Shown here in pieces: positions 40,901 to 55,455 of a stretch of 64,000 nucleotides of DNA. Origin of the DNA: Metopolophium dirhodum. Its lineage: Eukaryota > Arthropoda > Insecta > Hemiptera > Aphididae. Position 1 is the stretch's first letter; every line of letters begins with the position of its first letter. Below the pieces are notes generated by a model. The model did no database searches. It saw nothing but the letters and a program-made list of their open reading frames with translations, and was not told the DNA's origin. A program made the translations under genes and the position numbers. The stretch lies in assembly GCF_019925205.1 (NCBI RefSeq), contig NC_083566.1:35905558-35969557 (forward strand), given 5' to 3'.

Positions 40901-42366
40901 CTGTTTGTATACGTATTTAGGTACATATATAATATATACAGTGACTCTATATAAACTGTACGTCTATAAGTAAATATATGTTCATGAAAGTAGATATAAT
41001 ATATAATAATATAAATAATATAAGAAAAATGATCTAATAGTTAATAAATCCGAGACACATTGAAATATCGAATATCATATTATATTGTATAGTCACAATA
41101 TTTTGATCTAATATAAACTGTAGATGATATACATTTTCAAATTAATAAATTGTTATAAGTCGAATGTGAAGATTAATTGAAAACATTAATCAAATCGCGT
41201 ACTTATTATAGGCCGGCGGTCGACGCGCGACGCTAAAGAGAAAACGATAACTTACTGTCCACCGACTGCAGCAGGGATCGCATTGAGTATATTAATATAT
41301 TCAATATTAATTTAAGTACATTATACGAGTGTAGTATTAGTTAAGTATATAGGCTGTTATCGTTATGTTTTAATATAGTTTATACGGGCCTTTCACAAAT
41401 ACTGCGCTGTCTATAATATAAAGACTACAGAATATTGCAGGTGTCAAGCACTTTTCAAATGTTTTTAATTTACCCAAATTCGTACACAATATACCATTGT
41501 CGACTAGTGTCACCAAAAAACACCACTTGAATGCGTCAAAATAAAAACTATCATTTGGTGTGCGTTATGTAACTATTTTATAAAGGTTGTACTTATATTT
41601 TTCAAACCAATTACCTATATTACACAGATGACACATACAGCATAATTATTTTACGTAGGTACTTACAATAAGAGGAACGCCCATAACCATAATTAAAATT
41701 TGTAATGCATTGCAAAATATTATATTATATTGAAACAATATTCATCGGACGGCACATAATAACGCGACTATTTCTCAAGGTTTTTCTTGGGATTTACGTA
41801 TATATCTACCTATATTCTTATACAAACGTAGTTAGGTACGCACTATGTAAATACAATACATTTTAAAGAACATGCATTTGTGCATCGGTCGCGTATATTA
41901 CAAAAGTTAAGTCTATTTTATTGCCTGCAGTGAGAAATGAGAATTGTGTTATAAATACAATATTATACTGTATAACAGACTGATGTAGTGCGATGTGCAT
42001 CTTACCTTGACGCGCCGCCCTCGACACGTAAATATTCGGCAGACCAGCGAAGCGATTCGTCCGGCCACAGACGACGGAGGCTAGCAAATATAAACGTATA
42101 TACGATAATAACATTACATCACCGGAATGTCGTCGCACAGCGCACACCTTTACTATATTATACGATCTTGAATCTGCAGACGACACAACGGACGTGGAGA
42201 AAATCACCGGACCGCGACGAACTTTTTTCCATAGTATATGACTGAAGCTGGATTCACAGCAGCCAGGTTGTGTGCGTCGTACCGTGTCGAACGAATAGCA
42301 TTGTGATTGGTCGTTACTTTTTCGGTAGCATGTGACCTAACCAAATTGCAACGAGCAAATTCTATA
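37930..42366. other. Upstream or intronic AT-rich DNA, nothing recognised
   Basis: About 4.4 kb with scattered short open frames of random composition. No splice-bounded coding segment or paired element ends were seen. Confidence 0.5.
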
Positions 42367-42787
42367 AGGTGGGTTTCCATTAGATACGTGTACGTGCATA
42401 AAAATACTTTTCTGTGATTGGTTGGTATACATGGTAAGCTTTTGGTATACCAGAGTGTTATACGTTCTTACCGCGGGCTTGAACACGATACCATGAAGTT
42501 GGACCCAGTTCAACTTTTCACGTGTACACTCTATAGACGATCAAAAGCTTATCAATTTACAGGCCAGCGGGGAGTGGTCTGAAACGGGCCAGGCTTAATA
42601 ACATGTAAATGATACACATCCTGCCAATTTTCAGCTTATTAATTTTGATGAGCTTTTGATCGCAAATATTAATAACATAAGAATATACGAGGTAACTAAT
42701 ATCTAAATAATATAATTATATATTATATCAACCGATGGAGAACGTTTGTGAGGTCAAAATATGCACGTATGTAGTGGAAACCCACCT
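42367..42787. mobile_element. MITE with AGGTGGGTTTCCA ends and TA target duplication
   Basis: Left terminus AGGTGGGTTTCCATTAGATACG (starting 42367) and right terminus, the complement of AGGTGGGTTTCCACTACATACG (ending 42787). Both continue to a shared GTGCAT, allowing a small gap. TA dinucleotides flank both sides (42365-42366 and 42788-42789), as in TA-targeting superfamilies. An internal inverted pair, GATCAAAAGCT (about 42539) and AGCTTTTGATC (about 42651), adds a second fold. It is 421 bp with no transposase, so non-autonomous. Confidence 0.8.
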
Positions 42788-45555
42788 TATGGCGGAAAAC
42801 GTTTTGCAGTACGAACGCCAACGTTCGAAACGTTGAAAATGTTGAAATTCGTAAAGCGCTTGGTGCGGTATGTAAATTAACCGTGGTATAGGTCATAAAT
42901 AATTATACCATTGGTATCCGTGATATAAGTTCGTGATAACACAGATTATATCACAGAATATATGAAACATACATCTGTTTGATATTATTATACCATGGTA
43001 TTAGGTAGGTTACTGGAAGCGAACAGACAAAACGCTGGTTCATGACGTTCGCAATGTTTGCAAACGTTTATTTCATTGCTTAGCAAACGGGCAGTCCGAA
43101 TTTATCTGTTACCAAACGTTTTTAACGTTTACCGCTATAGAATTTGCTGTACAGCTCAACTTTTAAACCAATATGGTTACCAGTTATAACCATAGTTACA
43201 ACGCCTTCGTACGACAGGACACACGACGAAGCTGCGAATGCGCTTTTGCCCTTTACTGACAGAAAATGTTGTGGTTACCCGATAACCGAGGCGACCGACC
43301 TTCCTGAAACCGTGGTCAAAGGTGCAGCTTGTACCGTGGTCGCCGACACGTCATGTCACGTCAGCCCGCGGGTTTGGAACTTCACCAGAATCCTTCGTTC
43401 GCCCGGAAAGTTGTCGTTGAAACCGTTATCACACAAAGATTGACTTTCGGAAATTGGTGTGCACAGTTAAATACGCGCGCGCGTACCTATACACACAACG
43501 AAGTCGGAGGTTATGCATATTATAATATATATATTTTGCAATTTATTTCCTTTTATGTCTCGGGTATAATAATAATAATAATAATGCTCTTTAACGAATA
43601 AATCCAGTTTTAATTTTTAATTTATCGACTTTCGTCGTGAGCTATATCCAACCGCGCAGTGGCAGCAGTGTATAATATTATATAGGTACATAATCTAATA
43701 ATTATACACCTATATCACACGCATATGTGTATTATTATTATTATTATTGTACACCGGCATGAATTATACATGACGTAAATAATGCACAGTAGCCGCGCGT
43801 TTAAATCGCCACAGCCGCGGGTCTGCCGAGTGAGCTAAACGCTTATAATATTATACATAATATACGCATTGGCGTCACGCCGGGTCAGAGCGGAGCAGCT
43901 ACAAAACAGTGTACGGTATGTCTACGGAGTGTCTCGCCAAGTAGTTGTACCTATGTGTGTCCCCGTCGATAACTCAATTCCTATTTCATACGTTTTTGAA
44001 ATATTATCCCAGCGACCGGTCACCATGATAATATAATTATAATATAACCATATTGCGGTGCCACACTATATGCGTATATCATACGCGCCAGTGTGGTTGA
44101 AAATATCTACAGTACACGGATAAATCTGATATTTAGGTAGGCATGATATAGCCAATTTACGGTACGTCAACGATTTGCGTAAATTTTTATAAAAGCCGGA
44201 TCCGCCATGATTTTTATTTTCCGTTATATACATATATATGCAGGTAATTTAAATTAAGTCTTGTACATTCGAAAAGTCTGGGTAGGAGGCGGGTGTGTAG
44301 CACCTGTATATACGAAGACGAACGCGATGTGACACCCTGTATGCCTACGCTATACTATAAAATATACATCACGCATTATGTTGCAGGCTTATATATACAC
44401 GACGCAAGTGCGCTGCAGCTTACCTGCGATAACTGCCGATGGAATTTTTTTTTATTGCACCGGCGTATAAATTATGGCGCCGCGAGAATTTTTTTTTTTT
44501 AATACTAAACACATATTATATATAATAATATAATATATACGCACATAATATATAATTCCGTATATTATATTTTTACGTAGTTTTATAGCGTTTCGCGCAT
44601 AATCCGCGCGCGCGCGTTTACACCGGCCATAATAATATTATAATAATTATATCGTATATACATATAGGTAATGGCATTTACTGCGTACCAACGAACGACT
44701 CACCGTATCGCCACTTATAGGTATATTATATGTATAGGTAATAATAATCTATAACACGCGTACCCATATACTTGTAACATATCGTCACTCAAAGTGCCTA
44801 CTTATATATATATTATAGCTCGAACATTGATTGCAGCACATAAACATTTCAAACTATCCCCCTCGCGACAACCTTCCTCCCGCCCACGGCAAACGCATCG
44901 GAAGTTTATCTTACCTGACCGGCGCTACAACGGGTTCACGCGAGACAACAATAACAATATATTATAATATATTATGTTATACGCCGTCGCACTAAACGAA
45001 ATATGAGTGTCGGAAACAAGTGGCAACTATATTTTATATAGGTATATAGTGTATGCTTCGGACGACACCAAAATATTATACAGGGCGATTATTTTGTCGG
45101 ACATACTCGATATGTTATAGGGACGGTTTGTTATTGGTGGATTAATTAGGATAGCCTAATCCGAACATGACCTGAAATTATTTATCGTCGAAGAGTATTT
45201 TAGATTATATAATATCCTAATACCTTTTACGTATATCGAGTGTCGTTTGATAAAAAAAAGTCCCCGTAAACGTAGTTTTTATTACGTAAGTATAATATAT
45301 CTATATAATGCACCGTTCTCGAATTCGCTGTTGTTTCGTACATCATTTTTAACTTTAAAATTGTTTCCAATCGTCGAGGTTACGCAACGAACACTATATA
45401 TTATACCTACCTAATAAGACATTATAGTTACGCTTAAAAAACGAATAAAAGTCTTTTTTTTTATTATTTCGTGTTTTCTGCGACCTGCATGTCAGGATTA
45501 TATAACAATAAATTTAATATCATAAAAATATGAGATGGATAAAGGCTTTCTACAA
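42788..45555. other. AT-rich DNA with a moderately GC-rich patch, no gene supported
   Basis: At 42790-43150 there are repeated ACGTTCG/AACGTTT motifs (for example CAACGTTCGAAACGTTG), perhaps from another decayed element. A plus-strand frame of 99 codons at 43144-43443 has unremarkable composition and no domain I recognise. The remainder is AT-rich. Confidence 0.35.
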
Positions 45556-45685
45556 ATTCGCTAGATCAAACCGGTGTGAAAAATAATGTACCGGGACGAT
45601 TGAACCATATTATCATTTACATGGTTCATTATCCCGGTGCAGGATAATGTGGGATAATTTTAAACCGGTCTAGTTTAGCGAATGT
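45556..45685. mobile_element. Foldback/MITE-like element, about 130 bp
   Basis: Outer arms ATTCGCTAGATCAAACCGG (45556) and CCGGTCTAGTTTAGCGAAT (ending 45683) are imperfect complements. Inner arms CCGGGACGATTGAACCAT (45591-45608) and ATGGTTCATTATCCCGG (45621-45637) also pair, around a short loop. No coding capacity. The shape fits a small foldback element or hairpin. No clear target duplication. Confidence 0.6.
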
Positions 45686-48600
45686 CTAGTTTAAGACGCT
45701 ATTCCCACTGCGTATGCGTATTTCGTTTTGACCGTTTGAAATGATGGTTGGTCAATTGTTATCGATCAATTTATTAATACCACGCTACAGGTTACTGTCA
45801 ATTTGAATAATAACCAAACTCGATCGATGTGAGGTCACAGCGTTTATTAAACGTGCCTATTAATATATCTGCATCAGCGACCAATATCAAACATAATAGG
45901 TTTTAATACTTATATTATGTCCTACAGCAAACCCTGCAGGAGAATGCAGATTACCAAAACCTCGAAATACGTCGTACGCAACACAGTAGCAGTATAAAAC
46001 AGCGACTTAATACCCGTCTCCGGTGTTATCTGAGAATTCCAAAAACATTTTTATTTGGACCCATCTAATATATAATATTATAATGGTTTCAGAGACCGTA
46101 AATTAACGAGATATGGCAATAACGAACGATGCGTTGCGGTTGAAATATTGTGAGTAAGACAATGTTATACGAGTGAATATTATAATAATATGATAACACA
46201 GATCGTATTGGATAGGTAGGTAAGAGAGTTTTCAAAATAATGGCCGACGAAATAAAACGTAACGATTCCGTCCAAGTCTTGTTTCGGTTTGTCACGCGGA
46301 AAGACGTTCGAGTTATTTTATATATACCTGCAGCACACACGAATATACGTATTATTATAATTTATATTGATTTTACGCATGCAAATATTTAGAGTAGAAA
46401 GTTGTGCGCGCTGAACCTTCAGCCGCGAGTTCCCATAGAAAATCCGATTGGCGATTATTTACTATATACTATTTTCATACAGGTATTATAATATATATAT
46501 ATACGTGTGTCGGCGACGACGGTAGCAGCACAATATATTATTATATATACCTGCTTACTTGATCGACTATACATAATGTATTATAATATTGATGGCAATC
46601 GATAAGACATTTTATTCTGCATTCTTCATAATATTATGCGCATCGTACCTATATATAGGTATATTGAGCAGATAGTGCTTATTCCATTTCGACTGAACGT
46701 CAATTTCATCACTGATGTATGTGTACGTACTATATTGTAGGTCTATCGACGATGCCTATAAATCATAATCAACCAATATTATATTACATACCTATATACT
46801 TACTAACTTACCCACCTATACTTATAGTACCTACCTATTATGCATTCTACAGCATAAAAATGTACTCCCCAGACCCCCCGAACGCGTCATTTGTTCTCAG
46901 CGCGATTTTGGTTTACTTGTCAGCATTTATGTTAAGCGGCGTTATAATTATTACAATACGTATAATCCCGGACGCGTGAAAAGGAACGGGATAAGTTGAA
47001 TCGTGCAAATGATTTTATCCATAGTAGCCCCGTCTTTAAAGTTATGGGCCTTTATTTAGGACTCCGAAAACTTTTGCATATTATATACAGCTTGTGGTAG
47101 AGAATTGATCTCCTTGACCCCCCCCCCCCTATTTACGCCATTGCATTAGATATTTCAATGTATAGGTTACTACGACAATTGTAGGTATTACGATAAATTG
47201 AGAAGTATTCGATATCAGACTAGGCATATTGTAGGTATAAGTAGTATTGGATTATAGATACATTGTTAATAAAATATATTAAATTTGTAATTACGTAAAA
47301 GGTTAACGGAAGTAATTTATAATATATAGGTAGTATGTAACTTCAATGAAACCTACATTATTGTTCTGTTTGTAAACAGATAAGATTAACAATTTCTTTA
47401 TAAAAAAGTACTTACAAACTTATATTGAACTTTTATGTATACTCAGTAGCTATTATGTTCATTATAGAAATGTATTCAGAATTCATAGAAAACTAGAAAA
47501 GTTTGAAGTATGCTCTGGTAGTTTTCTAAATACAAATTAATAAATTACGTCATTACCATTTATGCAGTGACATGGCAAAACTGCATTTAATAAATACATG
47601 CATATTTCTCAGAAAATCTTTATTAAAATTGATTTATCTAATACATAGAAACTAATAAATATTACAACTAGACAGTAGAAACTAGAAAGTAAAGATGAGT
47701 TCTAGGATTACCCACACATATAAGCATTAGTGGTAACAAGTAAGAGTAATATACTAATATGAAAGTATCGATAATAAAAGTTGCCAAACTAAAATAGTAA
47801 CTAATTTGTACTTGCTCTATCTAACCTACTATAAAATATAAATTTAGGAAGGAAGGTATATAAAATGAGTGCATTATACGACGGAGTGGGGGCGATCCAC
47901 TCACTTCCCCTATAACCCTAGGTCTAAGAACGATTTTTTTTATAGAATGTATAAGTAAAGTTCTTACAGGATACTGAATAATTAAATATCAGTAACTCCC
48001 ATCGGTTATAGCTTGTTATTAAATAAACATTTTTATTTAATAATAAAAAAGACTGAAATTAAAAATAATTTAAACTTGTTTTCATAGCAGACAAAAAACA
48101 AAATGTATAAACCAAAAAAACAGTTTTTGCAGACAATAAATAATCAAAATTTAAACACCTAAAAATTAACTCTAAACATTTTATGTTGAGGCTTTTGCAT
48201 TTTATATTAACAAAAATAGGAACTTTATTATAATGACTCATCGTTTAATATAATCACAACTTCGATCGGAGATTTATTATCCCATGACATCAGTGGTTAC
48301 ATTTGACGAAATAAGCCCAAATTCCAACCTTTTTATGAAATAAGGAAAGATAGTCTTATCTCAGTTATTTGTGAATTATGCGATAACTAAATAATGATAG
48401 TTGTTATTAATTGTTTATTATTATAGGTAGGTATTGTAGGTATTAATTGTTAACGAAAAAATATTTTAAAAAATAATAATGAAACATTTAAACATTTATA
48501 ATATCTCCTGAAGAGTAATTTATGTAATAATAATACAGAGTTAAGATGATTGCGAATTAGGCCGACCCCAAGTATTTATAATATTATTTTATTTGAGTAC

Positions 48601-51600
48601 CCATTTACGTTAAATCTAAATTATTCAAAAATGAAAAAATTAGACATAAAGCGCTATCTGTTGGGTGTATGGACACAATAATGCACACGAAGAAATGTCC
48701 GCTTGATAGCAGCACTAAACAATAATGAATGATTTTGTTAATAGAGTGCGCCACAACTCCGTGCACGAAGACTAATAACGAGTATAATAAAATTTGCAAA
48801 CAAAGAATACCTATTAAAGAGTAATAAAATTATTTTATAATATACACTTAAAGAATAAAGTTTTCTTACGCAATTCCGTAGTTTATAATTAAAACCTCCA
48901 ATCATATTTACTTATAAAATGTAATATTATTTTTATACTATACTTCAATAACATTGAATAATTGCGTACAACGAGAACTTTACACAAGGTATAAGCACTG
49001 TTGGGAAATTGATTATCGTTTCATAAAATATGAGTATATTAAACTTTATTATTTACATCATAGCCCGTTTATATGATGAAACTGATGAAAGTATCAAAAA
49101 GATTAAGTTAACCTGCCACCACATGGGAAATAATGCATTATAAAAGTTAATCAACACCTAAACCCGCAGACACCATTGCTGTAGCCTTTAGGCGTTTGGG
49201 AAAATCTGCAAACAAATGAAACTGGAGGAAAGTTTTATGAATTAACACTGTTGAAAGTGTTGATTAGTTTGCTCACTGTAATTATTGTTAATTGAATCAG
49301 TGTATATGGAGTGGTACAAATGTTACTACGTTATATTGCATGTATAATATTATGTGCAAATGTATTACATTACAATCGGTATTTACTATTTGATATTTAC
49401 TATTTACTATTTCACGTATGCAACACCGCCCAATATTTTTCCGTATGTACCAATATAATTCATCGCAAAGTTAATGTTTAACACTTTAACAGTTTAACTG
49501 TATATGCAATTTACAAATTGGTTTTTATTTGATCTACCTAGAGGTTGAAGCACATATTATATAAAACCATTGACAAAGAAGTTATGTTATAATGTGTAGG
49601 TACCTACTGGACATAGTACGAATCAAAACGATATTATATATTTTATTAATTTATTGAAGGATTGACGTTGGGAAATTAATAGTGGCATCGTTTCCGGTAT
49701 GCAAAGGTGTGTGTATTTGCATTACATATTTATTATATTATACTCTTTATTTTTACAGATTTCTTATTGGAATTGATCCACTGTTTTTTGACGTTATTTT
49801 TTAAGTTTAAATTCCCCTTGGCTTATTGGACACTATAGATACATTAGTAAAATAACTATTAAATCATCTTTTAATTTGATTTTTGCTTGACAATTTTAAA
49901 TTCAAAAAATCGTAATAATCGTTTAGCATTACCTACGTATGTACCAGGTACCTGATCGTTCTCATTTTATTAAAGAAGCGACCGATTATTAAAATGTACC
50001 TATAATGTTTAACTAGATTAATTTTTTCGCGAGACAATCTGCGAGACCTACCTCATTCGAGAGCGGTTCAATGTATATGGTTGGTTATTGCCTATATTAT
50101 GTACATTTGTTTGCATCCCGGTCAAAATTCTTAAATGACCCCCCTGTTATAATACCTAATTTCCAACATCGGTTTAACCACCCGGTCGCGGCGTTCCTAC
50201 GACCAAAACGATGCGTTTTGCTACTATTCAGACAGACGAGATTATTTACTTATATAGTCCGTAGTCTGTACTACTCTATATTCATATGCGCGTATTATAC
50301 ACATGGGTGTACCTATTTTTACCTCACGCGCGAACGCCAGGGCATCAGCTCGATGCCGCTATATGATATAGCTGTATATAATAATAATAATAATATACAC
50401 TTGCGGGGTACCTACATTATACGGGTTATAATTGCGGGTTAATGCGGGACCTTGGGTTCGACACAACGCTGCAGCATCGCAGCGACCGTACATCTAACCC
50501 ACACAGAGATTCATACGAGTGATAAATACGCAAAAAAATATAATACATATAATATGATGAGTCCTGTAACACATCACACGATATAATATATAGCGCGCGC
50601 ACGGTAATATAAAAGAGGGACGAGTCGCTAGTGTATAACATTATATACATTTATATATATATAATGTTATATAATAATATACGTATGATAACGAAAAATG
50701 AAAAGAAAAAACCGTATATTCGGTCAGATTTTTAATCATAGGGTCTATATCGGCCGCCTCGACGTAAATGGCCAACGCACACTACACGCAAAAAAATATA
50801 TGTACGGTACCTTACTAGGGCATAATATATTGTATTATTGTATATATGGTTTTTATTAATTTCGTATCCATCCTGCCGCCACCGCCGTCATCGGGGCGGA
50901 GGCGACGACCGCGACGACGGTCGGATTTACTTTTGGCAATAATTTTATCGTCTCATCCTATGTATAATGTATAGATATGGTTGAAATTATTAACAATGTG
51001 TTTTCGCGCCGCAAGTATAGAGATCTTAGTCCCGACGACCGAGCCGTTTCCCGTTAACATCGGCGAACATCGACAAACGACAGACAAATCTCATAAATCT
51101 ATACTCCAGCAATAATAACAATAAACATTTTATCGAAAAACGTTTGATGACGACGGGCCGATTTTGATTAAAAACCGTTTGTAAAATATATTTTGATGGT
51201 ATATTGGTATATAGGTGAGGTAAGGTAACAATAAGGATTTCGTGTTATGACGGCATTCGTGTAGCACGTGATCTATACTATATGTATAGGATAATGATCT
51301 ACAATAAAATAGGAATATATAGGTAAGTGCCTACAATTGATTATTTATTGTTGAAATTTATTTTTCATAACAGTAATTGAAGATTATGAAAATTATAACA
51401 AAAATAAATAAATCATATTGTCAAATAAAAAAGCATTAAAAAATTTGAATTGACTAGTGATGTAACTATGCTATTAAATTTCCATTTCATTAAAATCCTG
51501 CATAGGTACCTGATAACCTGTAACGTGATCATAATCAACTATAGGTATAGTAAAATTATCGGCATATTTGCGGCGCAAATGTGTACATGTATTAATTATT

Positions 51601-51930
51601 ATACGTAACTAATAATATAAAAGATAAAGCGCGTAACTTCGTCGACTCCTAAACGTGTAAGTAACATTAGTGCAATATTTACAAAATTTGATAGATCACC
51701 GATTATTCTTTAAAATAAAAGGTAGTTGATCGCCTGCCTGCACACGTCTTACAACAATTACCGCAGGCTATATATACGAATGCCGTTGCAAAAAATCCAA
51801 CATTATCGCAGTTTAGGAAAAAAACGATTCTTACTATATAAATGTACAAAACGACCATCTCGCAACATATTTTACTAACGTCAATGTAACATCATATTAT
51901 AATGTTGTTGTATTGTATATAGGTACTCAC
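45686..51930. other. AT-rich DNA, no gene supported
   Basis: About 6.2 kb. It contains a C13 tract followed by TATTTACGCCATTG at 47117-47143, which resembles a solo transposon terminus. A 123-codon plus-strand frame at 50071-50442 is of random composition. No exon bounded by good splice sites was recognised. Confidence 0.5.
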
Positions 51931-52084
51931 CCACGGAGCGGCGCAATCGGCGCCCGACGATAGCGGCTGAAAAGCCGGCACGCATCTGAAAGTCATGTCA
52001 ATCTCGTCGACCGCACGGCAACAGGTGCAGCGGGGGCTGGTGGCGGTGACGCTGTTTCGTGTTCGACTTTCGGTCACAAGTTAC
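51931..52084 (-). other. Candidate upstream or alternative first exon of the AP-2 gene
   Basis: A 154-bp segment on the AP-2 strand with clean splice signals at both ends: acceptor TTTTCCTCGCAG/GTAACTTG and donor CCGTGG/GTGAGTACC. It is GC-rich against an AT-rich background. The frame that ends in phase 0 at the donor has a stop (TAA) right after the acceptor, then an ATG at 51996 giving 22 residues, MTFRCVPAFQPLSSGADCAAPW. That end would join AP-2 exon 2 in frame. It could therefore be an alternative N-terminal exon. It could equally be a wholly untranslated exon spliced to the acceptor near 37169, or an exon of a different gene. Nothing in the peptide is family-specific. Confidence 0.4.
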
Positions 52085-53773
52085 CTGCGAGGAAAACGCA
52101 AAAAAATTAAAATAACATTTATCCACCATGCGACTTTATTATACACGAGCGCATGTCGTTAAGTCGAAAACCCCGTAATTACGAGTCGTCGTGTGTGTGT
52201 ATAATATAATATAATATATATGGGATACGCTGTGGCTATATAGTATACACAGTTTATTATATAATATGTACGTTGTGGGTAAATATATAGGTATAACGAC
52301 CGCACAACAACGACCGTGATGTAAGTACACGATAATATTATTATGATACATATTATTATAATATTGTGTAGCTTCGTCGTATATAGTATGCGGCCAGCGA
52401 CGGTATTTAACGCGGCGATAATAATAATTAGCGAGTAGGAAAAACATATTTATATTATATACTTACGTACCCATACAGGTAGAGGTAGAGGTACCTCTGA
52501 GATACCTCATACTTGAATGTAGCTGCGGTACATAATTTGGGTACGAAAAACGTAATAATATAATTTATGAATATAATATACGAATTTTACTCGAATCTCA
52601 AAATTACGATCGTTTTTACCACAGGGTAATTATTATTATTGTGAATTGTACAACACCAAATCATGGTTAATCTCGCGATACGATACACATTGTGTGTGTG
52701 TGTGTGTGTTAAAACCCTCTATACGGATAATTATACCTATAATATAATTTGTAACTATGTAAGTACAGACATCGTCGTCATTTAAAATATTATATATATT
52801 TAAGTACATACAATAATAGGTAGGTACGTAGAGGTTAATTAATTAATAAAATTGGGGTGGACTAGTGTATAATAACAATACAGTGATTATTATTACAGTT
52901 ATGAAGGAAAATAGATAGCTGAGATGGTACAAATTACTATGGAAGACACAATTAAATAATAATTAAATTATACGAGAATATACGGAATTTCATGTAGGTA
53001 ATTAATACATAAAGCTTATTTTTTTAAATTTGACCCGAATATGGCTAAATCGAACGCACATGATATCATGTTGACAGTTGGCAAAATATGTAAGTAATTA
53101 TGTAATATATACCACCTATCATCACAATTCGCACGTTTTGTTTAATTTTATACGTAATATTATATTGATAATTACAAATTAAATCAGCGCTTAAGACCGG
53201 ATCAATAAAACAAAATTAAAAAATAATATATAAAGTCCGTTCTGATAATAATATGTCATAATGGCTGCTGTTTAACCGCAGACTTCGCCTTAGAAAAAAT
53301 GAACAATTAATATAAAATATACGACGCTATAAGGTGTATCTCGGTTTTAGTGTACCTAAAATACCTACGATTATTTAAAAACATTTTTTTTATAATAATT
53401 AGATACTATTAACGAGTATACCTAATGAATAATAATGATCGAAGACGTTATGTTAATTTTGTTAATTCGATTTAAGTGCTTTGACTATGAAACGTATTTC
53501 GTTACATTCTTAATATACGCCGTTTTCAAGCATATTTTACGAAAACTGTGGTCCGTTTTATTTCGTTTGAGAAACTGTTCAACCATATGATAATTATACG
53601 CCTATATTTCGTGAAGCTGGGCGAAAAATACGCCTGGGCACGCGAATTCATCGCGTTGCGGGTATTACACTACGCGTGCATAATATTATATTGGTAATCT
53701 ATATTTTAAAACACGGTTTCTGTCGATTCGTTTATTACCGATATATTATACATTATATCTATGTATATTAAGT

Positions 53774-53817
53774 GTTTTTTTTCTTTTCTTCCTTCTTCCC
53801 TTTTTTTTTTTTTTTTG
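53774..53817 (+). repeat. Polypyrimidine tract
   Basis: About 44 nearly pure T/C bases on the plus strand, ending in T17. No AG acceptor follows closely, so it is not a convincing splice site. Confidence 0.7.
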
Positions 53818-54274
53818 TAATTAACGGCCGTACGTGCGCTTGGCACCGAATTACGCGCGCGCGTGATGTCGGGGGCTGGACCGAATATACTCATATTATA
53901 GGTATATTATATAATATGTATACAATACGTATGCCTGTAATAATAAATCGGCCATACATACGAGTGGACAGGACGTGTACCTATTATAATATAATATTAT
54001 ATACCTACACGGGACGCGGCAAAACGAGAAATATTTATAATTGCTTGTTACACACACATACACTCGAGCATTTCTGGAATTCAGTTCTCCGGTAGCCCCA
54101 GCCACGGCGATCGTAATAATAATAATAATAATCATTTTTTTCTCCCAATACAAGAGTTATTATTTTTACTTTACCGTCCGGCCGGCCGTCTGTACACTGC
54201 AGGTATGTAATACGGACATTTTCGGCGGACCGTCCGCATTCCAAACGGAGGAAAAAAATCAAACAGGTAGGTAA

Positions 54275-54307
<33 letters not shown>

Positions 54308-55417
54308 AGTTTTAATAACGCGCCCGTGTTCGAAATTAATGCAGCGCGGGTACATCGACGATATTAGTGTTTAGCGTTTGTTCCCGAAGAGATTCGTTCG
54401 AAACAATCAAACGTTATATTATGTATTGTAATTTTTTTCTTCTTTTCCATACCCGTCCGTATATGTTATATAGCTCGCTAAGTATAAAACGCGTCGAGTG
54501 TTATAATAGTATTCAAGGCGGCTTGTGTATCGTGAGCGGCGGCACCGAAACGATATCATTATTTTTTTTTTCAAAGTTCCAAACGGATTGAAACGACGCC
54601 CGTTCCTATGTATGTATTATTATTTCACCAGTCGGCAATAAAACAAAAATTATATACATTATATCATAACGCGCGCACGCGTTTCCGACGTCTACAAATA
54701 AGTACCACAAATAAAATCGTCGGATTCGTCGTGGCCGGCGTTGTTTTTTACGGGTGGGTATAGGTATATATGGTATGATCCAGCGTGTACCTGCTCGTAT
54801 AATATTATTATACATTTCAATTTTTATAACGGTCTAGCAAACGCATCATCACAACGCGTAGGTATACTACCATTGATTAGAAATACTAGTATCGCAGAGA
54901 GACAACGCGAGATATATATAGTAATGTATATAGCTGCAGGTTTACGGTTTACCGCCAAGCGTATATGCGGACATGCAGTCCTCATCGTTTGTATATAATA
55001 TAACATTGACCTAAACTAGCGTAATAATTCAACTTTTAAAATATTTACATAAATTGGCTATTTTGAATTTTTAAAATAATGGTTTTTAAAAAAAAAAAAA
55101 TTAATGTCAGCACCGTGATAAAACGATTGCTGCAAATATAACTTATTAACAAACTATAATATAATATATTATATTTATAAAAGTAAGACAGCGATTTCGG
55201 TCGTACATTCTCGTCCGCGCAAAACCTAAACGCATATTTTTCTCCTCCGAATACAAACTCTCTCGTTCATTTATAATATTATATATTATTAAAGTCTCTC
55301 TGCAGAGATCGATCCGGTCTATACTCTGTTGGTCGTGCACAGCGCGTCGGCTCTCGCCTCTCACGGTACGCCCGGAACTGCAGACCTGAAATCCGTGGAA
55401 AGAGGACGATTGAACGA

Positions 55418-55420
<3 letters not shown>

Positions 55421-55453
<33 letters not shown>
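55421..55453. repeat. (AC)16 microsatellite
   Basis: Uninterrupted AC repeat ending at 55453. Confidence 0.95.

Positions 55454-55455
<2 letters not shown>

Noticed and set aside
50071..50442. 123-codon plus-strand frame
   Set aside because: Tyr/Ile/Leu-rich random composition with an ATA microsatellite giving poly-Asn; no domain.
54267..54308. Apparent 40-nt intron (GTAGGT ... TTACAG)
   Set aside because: It consists of a TTA/ATT microsatellite and has no coding sequence on either side.
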